Of a stretch of 5,739 bases of DNA, positions 1 through 5,739 are shown in pieces. Numbering within the stretch: position 1 is the first letter of the stretch; each line of letters begins with the position of its first letter. Under the pieces are notes generated by a model. The model did not search any database. It saw only the letters and a program-made list of their open reading frames with translations, and had not been told where the DNA came from. Source of the DNA: Chryseobacterium sp. (GTDB taxonomy: Bacteria > Bacteroidota > Bacteroidia > Flavobacteriales > Weeksellaceae); NCBI GenBank assembly GCA_003852805.1, contig RDDY01000268.1:1-5739 (forward strand), written 5' to 3'. Made by a program: the position numbers and the translations under genes.

Positions 1-67
1 AAAACTGCAACAGCTCGGACCTTTCAAAACTTCTCTCCAACAACAGTCGTTTCTCTTCAGACAGCAT
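1..67 (-). CDS. 5' end of an unrecognised gene, cut by the window edge
   Basis: An open frame begins at an ATG (67-65, minus strand) and stays open for 22 codons to the window edge. The visible N-terminus begins MLSEEKRLLL and is rich in Glu, Arg and Leu, which suggests a soluble helical start; there is no signal peptide or membrane segment. An in-frame TAA lies 15 nt upstream of the ATG, so this is the only upstream ATG choice. A TACATTTG element that fits the Bacteroidota -7 box sits 16 nt upstream, which supports a real gene start diverging from the hydrolase gene at 192. Too little is visible to assign a family. Confidence 0.5.
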   Translation of the reverse strand, partial: MLSEEKRLLLERSFERSELLQF

Positions 68-83
68 AATCTTAGGCTTTTAA

Positions 84-91
84 CAAATGTA
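84..91 (-). promoter_or_regulatory. candidate -7 element for the left-edge gene
   Basis: On the minus strand this octamer reads TACATTTG, an exact match to the Bacteroidota -7 consensus TAnnTTTG, and lies 16 nt upstream of the ATG at 67. No clear TTTG is seen 19-21 nt further upstream, so only half of the promoter is supported. Confidence 0.35.
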
Positions 92-191
92 AGATTTAGC
101 GCGAAGCTTTCGAGAAACTCATTGTGGAAACCCCTTTTATTTTCGATGCGCGGCATAAGGTTTGTTGCTTCGCTCGTCTAAATAAATTGCC

Positions 192-1031
192 ATGAAACAG
201 AGTGACGACAACCGATTGATCCCCATGACCTCTATCAACAGCGGTAAACTGCGAGAGGTGGCGCCGGACGTGGCCTACTATACCGATCAAATAGTAAATG
301 TCATAATGTTGGGACACACCGACGGCCCGTGGATGTTGGTGGACATAGGCGTCCCGAAATCCGCAGACGGAATCATCAAAGCAGCGGCAGAGCGCTTCGG
401 TGCCGATAATCCGCCGCGTGCCATTGTTCTTACACACGGCCATTTCGACCATGTTGGGAACATTGTGGCTCTGGAACAAGAGTGGAATGTCCCCGTATTC
501 GCTCATCCGCTGGAGTTCCCTTTTCTGACAGGACAGCGAGCTTACCCCGAGCCTGACACAAGCGTGCAAGGCGGGATATTGGCCAAGATTTCATCCCTCT
601 ACCCCAATGAGCCGGTGGATATACGCGAACGGCTTCATGAATTGCCACAAGACCACAGCGTTCCGGAACTGCCCGAATGGCGATGGATTCACGTGCCCGG
701 ACACTCTCCGGGGCAAATTGCACTTTTCCGCGACCGAGATAGACTCCTGATCTCTGCCGATGCTTTTATCACGGTTCGGCAAGATTCTCTGTACCGCGTG
801 TTGGTACAGAAAGAAGAAGTCTGCGGGCCGCCCGTCTATCTAACAACCGATTGGAACGCCGCATTTACCTCCGCATCAACGCTGGCAGACTTGATGCCCG
901 AAACGGTCATTCCCGGGCATGGCAGCGCAATGTCGGGCGACGAACTGCGGACGGGACTCAGAAAACTGATAACCGACTGGGATGAACTTGCCGTACCCGA
1001 ACACGGCAAATGGGTACACGATAAAGAATGA
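192..1031 (+). CDS. metallo-beta-lactamase-fold hydrolase, substrate unknown
   Basis: This 279-residue protein is a complete, probably cytoplasmic, single-domain MBL-fold metallohydrolase with no signal peptide. The metal ligands are visible in the expected order: HGHFDH at 82-87 (His82, His84, Asp86, His87), a third-strand His171 in VPGHSPG, the bridging Asp190 in SADAF, and His243 in IPGHG. This two-metal layout is shared by glyoxalase II-like enzymes, lactonases and B. subtilis YflN-like hydrolases, so the reaction is probably hydrolysis of an ester or thioester type bond, but the substrate cannot be read from sequence. An alternative start at Met12 (position 225) exists; the ATG at 192 is preferred as the first in the frame. 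No Shine-Dalgarno sequence is visible. The Bax inhibitor-1 gene begins 78 nt downstream but has its own promoter, so the two need not be co-transcribed. Confidence 0.9.
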   Translation: MKQSDDNRLIPMTSINSGKLREVAPDVAYYTDQIVNVIMLGHTDGPWMLVDIGVPKSADGIIKAAAERFGADNPPRAIVLTHGHFDHVGNIVALEQEWNVPVFAHPLEFPFLTGQRAYPEPDTSVQGGILAKISSLYPNEPVDIRERLHELPQDHSVPELPEWRWIHVPGHSPGQIALFRDRDRLLISADAFITVRQDSLYRVLVQKEEVCGPPVYLTTDWNAAFTSASTLADLMPETVIPGHGSAMSGDELRTGLRKLITDWDELAVPEHGKWVHDKE

Positions 1032-1061
1032 TATCGTCCTGCTCAATGCTACTACCAATTG

Positions 1062-1091
1062 TTGACAAGTGTCGGCAAATGTTTATTTTTG
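1062..1091 (+). promoter_or_regulatory. Bacteroidota-type promoter for the Bax inhibitor-1 gene
   Basis: TTG at 1062-1064 and TATTTTTG at 1084-1091 are separated by 19 nt, matching the Bacteroidota primary sigma-factor promoter (-33 TTG/TTTG, -7 TAnnTTTG). Transcription would start near 1097-1099, leaving a leader of only about 12 nt before the ATG at 1110. A short dyad, GACA-AG-TGTC (1064-1073), overlaps the -33 edge, but its 4-bp arms are too short to call an operator. Confidence 0.7.
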
Positions 1092-1109
1092 TGTAAACTA
1101 CAATAACTA

Positions 1110-1829
1110 ATGGAATACAAACCCTACGAAACCAAGACCATCAACGTACTGTCTGCCGATGCAAAGGCGGCGCAGTCCAAGTTTATGGCAAGTGTCTACG
1201 GTTGGATGGCTTTTGCACTGGCCGTAACCGGTCTGATTGCAGCCTACACCGCGACCAATGAAGCGATGATTACGGCCATCGTCACCAATCGATTGCTGTT
1301 TTACGGATTGATCATTGCCGAGTTAGGTGCTGTGGTATGGCTTTCCGCCCGTATCCGCACCATGTCTTACGCAACGGCGGTGGGCGCATTTATGGCCTAT
1401 GCCGTCTTGAACGGTCTTACCTTATCGTTCATCTTCTTGGTCTACACCGCATCATCCATTGCATCGACGTTTTTTATCACCGCCGGAACTTTCGCTGTGA
1501 TGAGCGTTTTCGGCTATGTGACCAAATCGGATTTAACTAAAATCGGTCAATTGTTCTTTATGCTTCTGATAGGCTTGATCATTGCCAGCGTGGTCAATAT
1601 CTTCCTGCGCAGCGAAACCATTTATTGGATCACCACTTATTTGGGAGTGGCCATATTTGTGGGATTGATTGCATACGACACACAGAAAATAAAGAACATT
1701 TACTTTGAAGAATCCCAAGGTTCGACAGGCGTCCAAAAAATGGCCATCCTTGGCGCTCTTACGCTGTATCTGGATTTCATCAACCTGTTCTTGTTCTTGC
1801 TTCGACTGTTCGGCGGAAGAAGAGATTAA
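1110..1829 (+). CDS. Bax inhibitor-1/YccA family membrane protein
   Basis: This 239-residue inner-membrane protein belongs to the Bax inhibitor-1 (BI-1, TMBIM/YccA) family. After a polar N-terminus (1-25) there are about seven hydrophobic segments, near 28-47, 60-80, 86-110, 115-136, 146-166, 172-189 and 211-234. The family signatures are clear: YDTQKI at 189-194 and LYLDFINLFLFLLRLFG at 219-235. Asp190 and Asp222 in these motifs likely correspond to the paired aspartates that gate the pH-sensitive calcium leak in B. subtilis YetJ; E. coli YccA instead is known to modulate the FtsH protease. Which role applies here cannot be told from sequence. The length is normal for bacterial members. The gene has its own promoter and ends 14 nt before a strong hairpin, so it is probably monocistronic. 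Confidence 0.93.
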   Translation: MEYKPYETKTINVLSADAKAAQSKFMASVYGWMAFALAVTGLIAAYTATNEAMITAIVTNRLLFYGLIIAELGAVVWLSARIRTMSYATAVGAFMAYAVLNGLTLSFIFLVYTASSIASTFFITAGTFAVMSVFGYVTKSDLTKIGQLFFMLLIGLIIASVVNIFLRSETIYWITTYLGVAIFVGLIAYDTQKIKNIYFEESQGSTGVQKMAILGALTLYLDFINLFLFLLRLFGGRRD

Positions 1830-1843
1830 GATTTTTCAACCAT

Positions 1844-1883
1844 AATAAAAATGGCGATCTGTTTTCAGATCGCCATTTTTATT
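1844..1883. terminator. bidirectional hairpin terminator between convergent genes
   Basis: The arms aataaaaatggcgatct (1844-1860) and agatcgccatttttatt (1867-1883) are perfect 17-bp complements around a 6-nt loop. The G/C-rich core (atggcgatct) is flanked by A-tract and T-tract, so either strand gives a hairpin ending in a U-rich run. It lies 14 nt after the Bax inhibitor-1 stop and overlaps the end of the TIGR02757 gene, whose TAA (1881-1879, minus strand) falls inside the stem. It probably terminates both converging transcripts. Confidence 0.88.
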
Positions 1884-2646
1884 GTAAATCATCGCTCACG
1901 CCAAGGCCGAACAGCGCAAAATCATACACAGCCGGATCTGTCGGGTTAAACCGACGCAAATGCACATCTAGTTCTTCCACAGCTTTCCAGTCATTCTGTT
2001 TTCGTTGAAGCAAACCGAGCTGCCGTGCAATATTTCCGCTGTGGACATCCAGAGGTATTGACAAATGCGTGGGGTTCAGCTTTTTCCAAATGCCGAAGTC
2101 CACACCTTTCTTATCCTGGCGTACCATCCACCGCAGGAACATCATCAGACGCTTCGCCGCCGAGTTTTTATAAGTAGAGCTAACATGCTTCATTGCGCGG
2201 TGCGCTTCATCATTGAGGAAAACTTTTCGGAACCGCTCCAACGCATGGTAGAAGTTAAACTCTTCATCTTCGGTCAAAAACAGCGTTTCCATGCTATCGT
2301 TTTGACGGTAGATACGCTGCAGGGCGCGCAAGAAGAATTTGAAATCCTCACTATTGAATGTGCGATGAACGGACCCGTCGGGAATGGAATCAATCTCCTT
2401 GACAGTCGCATTTACTACAAAGTCAAAAGGCGTATGGTCCATCAAAGCGAGCATTTTCTCGGCGTCTTTGATAATCGATTTCCTGTTGCCCCACGCAATG
2501 GTGGCGGCTAAAAAACCCGAGATTTCTCTGTCTTGTTTTAAGGTGAACCGATGCGGAATTTGGATCGGGTCATCGTCGATAAACTCAATCCGGTTGTACC
2601 GATCGGCTTTTTCGTCAAGGAAAGATTTGAGGTCGAGTTCTTTCAT
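1879..2646 (-). CDS. TIGR02757/DUF2400 family protein, possible HhH-GPD-like DNA glycosylase
   Basis: This 255-residue soluble protein matches the TIGR02757 (DUF2400) family along its length, including GFLAATIAWGNRKS near 44-57, SAAKRLMMFLRWMVR at 162-176, PLDVHSGNIARQLGL at 198-212 and DPAVYDFALFGLG at 237-249. The family has no settled function that I know of. The PLDVH segment looks like the VDTH/PVDVH stretch of HhH-GPD DNA glycosylases (endonuclease III, OGG1), which carries the catalytic Asp; here that would be Asp200, with Lys165 as a possible lyase lysine. The 35-residue Lys-Asp spacing is closer to archaeal AGOG than to OGG1. This is inference. The start chosen is ATG at 2646, 5 nt after the rnz stop; a TTG at 2655 would add three residues and overlap rnz. 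It is the last gene of the block, and its stop codon lies inside the terminator stem. Confidence 0.88.
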   Translation of the reverse strand: MKELDLKSFLDEKADRYNRIEFIDDDPIQIPHRFTLKQDREISGFLAATIAWGNRKSIIKDAEKMLALMDHTPFDFVVNATVKEIDSIPDGSVHRTFNSEDFKFFLRALQRIYRQNDSMETLFLTEDEEFNFYHALERFRKVFLNDEAHRAMKHVSSTYKNSAAKRLMMFLRWMVRQDKKGVDFGIWKKLNPTHLSIPLDVHSGNIARQLGLLQRKQNDWKAVEELDVHLRRFNPTDPAVYDFALFGLGVSDDLQ

Positions 2647-2651
2647 TACCG

Positions 2652-3569
2652 TCAACCTATCTCCACCGGCTCCAGCGCCGTTGGCAAAAATGTGTTCGGA
2701 AAAATGGTGCGGGCCTCGTTCAGCAGTACACTGTGATCGTTGTAACGGTTTGAGAAATGGCCGAGAATCAACTTCTTCGCTTCGGCTTTCTTGGCGATCA
2801 TCGCTGCTTCCAACGCGGTGCTGTGCCCGGTTTTATCGGCCATGGCTTTTAATTCGTGCAAGAAAGTGGCTTCGTGGTATAGAAGATCAACGCCGTGCAC
2901 AATGTCTGCTATGCTTTCTTTGTAGCGCGTGTCCGAGCAAAAAGCATAGGAAACAGGAGGCTCGGGATCGTCGGTTAGCACTTCGTTTTTCAATACATAA
3001 CCGTCGCTCAAGATGAAATCTTTTCCTTTTTTGAGATTGTGGTAGTCGCACACCTCGATCTCTTTGTATTTGGAAACTTCCCTCATGTTCAACTTGCGTT
3101 CTTTTTCTTTTTCCTTGAAAAGATAACCGTTGCTGTAAATGCGGTGATCCAGCGGCACCGTCCACACTTCCACTTTCTCGTCCTCGAAAATCATTTCCGA
3201 TTGTTTGGAAGAAAGTTCGTGGTAATGGACCTCGAAACCGCGCTGTGTTTCGGTTATTCGGAAAATGGTCTCCATCATTTCTCGGATGCCGACGGGTCCG
3301 TAAATATGCAAAGCTTGCTCCCGCCCCAACAGTCGAAACGAAGCGACCAAGCCCGGCAACCCAAAGCAATGATCGCCGTGCAGGTGCGAGATGAAGATGT
3401 GGTTGATCTTGGAAAACTTGACCCTGGCGCGGCGCAGCTGCACTTGTGTACCCTCGCCACAATCGATCAGGAAATAGCGCTCGCACATTTGCAAAAACTG
3501 CGCAGTGGGCGTGGACTTTACGGTAGGAATGGCCGAATTGTAGCCGAGGATGGTCAGTTGTGCACTCAA
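2652..3569 (-). CDS. rnz: ribonuclease Z (tRNA 3'-end endonuclease)
   Basis: RNase Z cuts pre-tRNA just after the discriminator base so that CCA can be added. The 305-residue protein is the short, MBL-fold form. It has the opening strand LTILGYNSAIPT (5-16), the zinc motif HLHGDH at 62-67, His142, the bridging Asp213 in CSDT, the YHEATF block (231-236), the HST motif (249-251) and GHFSNRY (270-276) with the final His271. Residues 150-195 form the usual flexible-arm (exosite) region, but it is Lys/Glu-rich and lacks an obvious Gly-Pro motif. No ATG is available: an in-frame TAA lies about 30 nt upstream, and the codon best aligned with the family N-terminus is TTG at 3569. It follows rdgB by 48 nt and precedes the TIGR02757 gene by 5 nt. 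Confidence 0.95.
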   Translation of the reverse strand: MSAQLTILGYNSAIPTVKSTPTAQFLQMCERYFLIDCGEGTQVQLRRARVKFSKINHIFISHLHGDHCFGLPGLVASFRLLGREQALHIYGPVGIREMMETIFRITETQRGFEVHYHELSSKQSEMIFEDEKVEVWTVPLDHRIYSNGYLFKEKEKERKLNMREVSKYKEIEVCDYHNLKKGKDFILSDGYVLKNEVLTDDPEPPVSYAFCSDTRYKESIADIVHGVDLLYHEATFLHELKAMADKTGHSTALEAAMIAKKAEAKKLILGHFSNRYNDHSVLLNEARTIFPNTFLPTALEPVEIG

Positions 3570-3617
3570 AGTCAGAAAGGAATATTGCCGGCCAATTTAC
3601 AAATTCTCTGCCGTTAA

Positions 3618-4175
3618 TCAGCGGTTTAAAAATTTATCCAAAGCATTGCGCCTGTGGCTGATTTTGTTCTTGTCGTCGGGCGACATTTCGGCAAATGAAA
3701 TCTCGTAACTGTCGGGAATGAAGATCGGGTCGTAGCCGAAACCGTTCTCGCCGCGAACTTCTCGGGTGATGTTGCCGTATACTTTGCCTTCAAAATACTG
3801 TTCGCCCTTTTCGTCGGACAAACACATCACCGTGACAAAGTAAGCACGGCGGTCGTCTATGTTTTCCATCTCGGCCAAGACTTTTGCAATGTTGGCTTTG
3901 AAATCGTGGTCGCCTGCATAACGCGCCGAGTAAATGCCGGGACGGCCGTCGAGCGCAGGAATCACAAGACCGCTGTCGTCGCCGATGCTGGCCTTGCCCG
4001 TCTTCCTGAAACAGAACCGAGCTTTGATGGCCGCATTTTCGTGAAAGCTGTTGCCATCCTCAATAATTTCGTCAAAAATGCCGTAATCCGTCAGGCTCGT
4101 CACCTTATATTCGGGCAGCATTTCCTGTATCTCTTCCTTCTTGTGCTCGTTGTGCGTAGCGACGAGTAACTCCAT
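3618..4175 (-). CDS. rdgB: RdgB/HAM1 non-canonical purine NTP pyrophosphatase
   Basis: The 185-residue cytosolic enzyme hydrolyses dITP, ITP and XTP to monophosphates plus pyrophosphate, which keeps deaminated purines out of DNA and RNA. Family landmarks are all present: the N-terminal nucleotide-binding start LLVATHNEHKKEE (3-15), GDDSGL at 65-70 with the catalytic aspartates Asp66/Asp67, PGIYSARYAG (79-88), GFGYDPIF (145-152), and the C-terminal SHR (173-175) that contacts the base. E. coli RdgB is 197 residues, so the length is normal. The frame stays open further upstream, to 4277, but that extension lies over the CPBP gene and is not conserved in type; ATG at 4175 places the family's usual N-terminus exactly. 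The gene starts 14 nt after the CPBP stop, so the two are very likely co-transcribed. Confidence 0.95.
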   Translation of the reverse strand: MELLVATHNEHKKEEIQEMLPEYKVTSLTDYGIFDEIIEDGNSFHENAAIKARFCFRKTGKASIGDDSGLVIPALDGRPGIYSARYAGDHDFKANIAKVLAEMENIDDRRAYFVTVMCLSDEKGEQYFEGKVYGNITREVRGENGFGYDPIFIPDSYEISFAEMSPDDKNKISHRRNALDKFLNR

Positions 4176-4189
4176 ATATTTCGTAAAAT

Positions 4190-5008
4190 TTATTCTTGAT
4201 AAATGACCTTGTCCCGATGCATGAACAAATAATAGAACACGCCAAACAGCGCAGCACCCACCGCAAGGAAAATCCACCCAGGAACGCCGAACAGTTCTGC
4301 AAAGGATTCTTTGTCGCTGAACATCATCATCAAAGATGCAATCAGGTTATTGAAGGCATGAAGCAAAATGGAATGCGTCAAAGATTTAGTCTTATAATAA
4401 ACAATGCCGAGCACCAATCCTAGGATAAAACCGCCGACAAACTGCCACGGATAACCGTGCACGGCACCAAAGACAAAGGAAGAAAGCAGAACGGCCTTCC
4501 ACGGTGCCAAGCCTCTGTTCACCAAGCCGCGCTGAATGATTCCACGGAAAAGCATTTCCTCCAAAACAGGGGCGAAAAGCACCGTCAGAATGACCAGCAT
4601 CCAAGAATCGTTTGCCATCATGGACATTTGCCTGACGAAATTGTCATACATCGGACCGAAGTATGGTCCGTCCGTGGGAATCAATGAAACAAAGTATTCA
4701 GCCATAAACATGGCACCCAACATCATGGGGATCATCAGCATATAAGTGTGAAACGGCGACTGTTTGAAGCTGAAGGCAAGACGCTGTTTGCGCGGTCGCA
4801 TAATGGCAAAATCAAACGCCAAGATAGGCAGCGACATGCTGAGGATATAAGCGACCAAAACAAAACCGCTGCTGTATTGGATGTCCGTTTTAAAGCCCAA
4901 CAGCATCACCGCTGCGGTAACGGCCACTATGGCTGCCGCCAGCAGATAACCGCCAAACATCACTCCCACTCCGCGCCAGTCCAGCACCGGACCCGTTTTT
5001 TCCTGCAT
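4190..5008 (-). CDS. CPBP family intramembrane glutamic protease (CAAX protease-like)
   Basis: This 272-residue polytopic inner-membrane protein belongs to the CPBP (Abi/CAAX protease and bacteriocin-processing) family. About eight hydrophobic segments are visible, near 15-38, 47-69, 88-110, 136-150, 171-187, 190-206, 212-231 and 243-264. The catalytic signatures are intact: EEMLFR at 150-155 (the EExxxR motif with Glu150, Glu151 and Arg155), FGAVH at 180-184 (FxxxH) and HAFNN at 217-221 (HxxxN). It is therefore probably an active intramembrane protease; bacterial substrates are mostly unknown, and nothing nearby looks like a bacteriocin or a prenylated partner. The ATG at 5008 is the first in frame and lies about 16 nt behind a TATCTTTG promoter element. 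It is the first gene of the minus-strand block, divergent from prfC. Confidence 0.92.
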   Translation of the reverse strand: MQEKTGPVLDWRGVGVMFGGYLLAAAIVAVTAAVMLLGFKTDIQYSSGFVLVAYILSMSLPILAFDFAIMRPRKQRLAFSFKQSPFHTYMLMIPMMLGAMFMAEYFVSLIPTDGPYFGPMYDNFVRQMSMMANDSWMLVILTVLFAPVLEEMLFRGIIQRGLVNRGLAPWKAVLLSSFVFGAVHGYPWQFVGGFILGLVLGIVYYKTKSLTHSILLHAFNNLIASLMMMFSDKESFAELFGVPGWIFLAVGAALFGVFYYLFMHRDKVIYQE

Positions 5009-5023
5009 AATGCATCTTTTTCA

Positions 5024-5056
5024 CAAAGATAAAATTTTTCATACGCCAACGGTAAA
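5024..5056 (-). promoter_or_regulatory. Bacteroidota-type promoter for the CPBP-led operon
   Basis: On the minus strand TATCTTTG (5031-5024) matches TAnnTTTG exactly. A TTTA at 5056-5053, 21 nt upstream, is a one-mismatch -33 element. The predicted transcription start falls roughly 10 nt before the ATG at 5008, a short leader like that of the Bax inhibitor-1 gene. Confidence 0.55.
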
Positions 5057-5113
5057 TCACTGTGAATGCCAATTCTAAAAAAAATGACGAATTTTGCACC
5101 ACTAAAATCGACA

Positions 5114-5739
5114 ATGGCTACACAGTTAGAAAAAGAAATAGCAAAGAGAAAAACCTTTGGCATCATTGCTCACCCCGATGCGGGAAAGACAACGCTGACC
5201 GAGAAACTGCTGCTCTTCGGCGGCGCGATTCAGGAAGCGGGCGCAGTGAAGTCCAACAAAATAAAAAAAGGTGCAACTTCCGACTTTATGGAAATCGAAC
5301 GGCAGCGCGGGATCTCTGTGGCGACCTCGGTTTTGGCGTTTGAATATAAGGACCACAAGATCAACATTCTGGATACTCCGGGGCACAAGGATTTTGCCGA
5401 AGACACCTACCGTACGCTGACGGCGGTGGACAGCGTGATTGTGGTGGTGGATGTAGCGAAAGGTGTGGAAGAACAGACCGAAAAACTGGTGCAGGTGTGC
5501 CGCATGCGCAACATCCCGATGATTGTTTTTATCAATAAATTAGACCGCGAGGGAAAAGATGCCTTTGACCTTTTGGACGAGGTGGAACAGAAACTGGCGT
5601 TGCGCGTTACGCCGCTTTCTTGGCCTATCGGCATGGGAAGCGACTTCCGCGGCATTTACAATCTTTGGGAAAACAACATCCAGCTGTTTGTAGATGCCAG
5701 CAAGCAGCGCGTGGGCGAAGCGGTGAAGATCGAGAGTCT
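5114..5739 (+). CDS. prfC: peptide chain release factor 3 (RF3), N-terminal GTPase part, cut by the window edge
   Basis: RF3 is a translational GTPase that removes RF1 and RF2 from the ribosome after peptide release. About 208 codons are visible, roughly two fifths of a typical protein of about 520-530 residues, with no frameshift. GTPase motifs appear in order: the P-loop AHPDAGKTT (19-27), the RF3-typical switch I stretch [14 protein letters not shown] (56-69), DTPGH at 87-91 (G3), and NKLD at 141-144 (G4). Runs such as [19 protein letters not shown] and the [10 protein letters not shown] block separate RF3 from EF-G. The frame continues off the right edge, so the C-terminal domains are not seen. 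The ATG at 5114 gives the usual short N-terminus; no Shine-Dalgarno sequence is evident, and the leader is A/T-rich. A weak promoter candidate, GAATTTTG (5089-5096), lies just upstream. The gene diverges from the CPBP operon across a 105-nt intergenic region. Confidence 0.96.
   Translation, partial: MATQLEKEIAKRKTFGIIAHPDAGKTTLTEKLLLFGGAIQEAGAVKSNKIKKGATSDFMEIERQRGISVATSVLAFEYKDHKINILDTPGHKDFAEDTYRTLTAVDSVIVVVDVAKGVEEQTEKLVQVCRMRNIPMIVFINKLDREGKDAFDLLDEVEQKLALRVTPLSWPIGMGSDFRGIYNLWENNIQLFVDASKQRVGEAVKIES

Larger units (their letters stand above)
1879..5008 (-). other. predicted four-gene transcription unit: CPBP protease, rdgB, rnz, TIGR02757
   Basis: Four genes on the same strand are separated by 14, 48 and 5 nt, with a promoter match upstream of the first and a hairpin at the end of the last. 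No terminator-like hairpin interrupts them. A single transcript is the simplest reading; the 48-nt gap before rnz could hold a weak internal start. Confidence 0.7.

Noticed and set aside
157..164. AAGGTTTG as a -7 element for the hydrolase gene
   Set aside because: It has one mismatch to TAnnTTTG and no TTTG at the right distance upstream; too weak to annotate.
96..569. Minus-strand open frame of 157 codons overlapping the hydrolase gene
   Set aside because: It is mostly antisense to the MBL-fold gene with intact metal-binding motifs, has no domain signature, and its composition looks like a shadow frame.
2384..3617. Long plus-strand open frames opposite rnz and the TIGR02757 gene (2384-3016 and 3039-3617)
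   Set aside because: They lie antisense to well-supported genes, show no recognisable motifs and have low-complexity runs (such as a Phe stretch) that mirror the Lys/Glu codons of rnz. They are reading-frame shadows.
3588..3630. Possible internal promoter before rnz (TAAATTGG on the minus strand)
   Set aside because: It has one mismatch in the -7 box and only a CTG at the -33 position; not strong enough to break the operon call.
4176..4277. N-terminal extension of rdgB by 34 residues
   Set aside because: The extension is Cys-rich, overlaps the end of the CPBP gene in another frame and precedes the exact family N-terminus MELLVATHN; the start at 4175 is much more likely.
5057..5065. TCAC-T-GTGA palindrome in the divergent prfC/CPBP region
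   Set aside because: The arms are only 4 bp, expected by chance, and the half-site order is opposite to a CRP-type site. There is no second copy.

Overview
The window looks like ordinary chromosome from a member of the Bacteroidota, probably class Bacteroidia or a close relative. Three things support this. The clearest promoters fit the Bacteroidota pattern of a TTG/TTTG -33 element and a TAnnTTTG -7 element; upstream of the Bax inhibitor-1 gene it is TTG-N19-TATTTTTG. Several start codons have A/T-rich leaders without a convincing Shine-Dalgarno sequence. The protein families (TIGR02757/DUF2400, a CPBP protease, RdgB, RNase Z, RF3) are all common in that phylum. The genus cannot be fixed from this stretch. 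I see no mobile elements, CRISPR arrays, rRNA or tRNA genes.

Layout. The left edge (1-67) holds the first 22 codons of an unrecognised minus-strand gene. It diverges from a plus-strand metallo-beta-lactamase-fold hydrolase (192-1031). Next comes a plus-strand Bax inhibitor-1/YccA membrane protein (1110-1829) with its own good promoter. A perfect 17-bp hairpin (1844-1883) separates it from a convergent minus-strand block. That block is four closely packed genes, read from right to left: a CPBP membrane protease (5008-4190), the non-canonical purine NTP pyrophosphatase RdgB (4175-3618), ribonuclease Z (3569-2652) and a TIGR02757/DUF2400 protein (2646-1879). Gaps are 14, 48 and 5 nt, so one transcript is likely, starting from a TAnnTTTG promoter near 5024-5056. 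Peptide chain release factor 3 (prfC) diverges from that promoter region at 5114 and runs off the right edge.

How the genes work together. Most are housekeeping: 3'-end maturation of tRNA (RNase Z), nucleotide-pool cleaning (RdgB) and recycling of release factors (RF3). The TIGR02757 protein carries a segment resembling the catalytic Asp region of HhH-GPD DNA glycosylases. If it is a glycosylase, the operon would pair removal of damaged purine nucleotides from the pool with removal of damaged bases from DNA. That is an inference worth testing, not an established system. I found no clear evidence of an undescribed multi-gene system. The most useful leads are the putative glycosylase, the stop codon buried in the shared terminator, and the non-ATG start of RNase Z.
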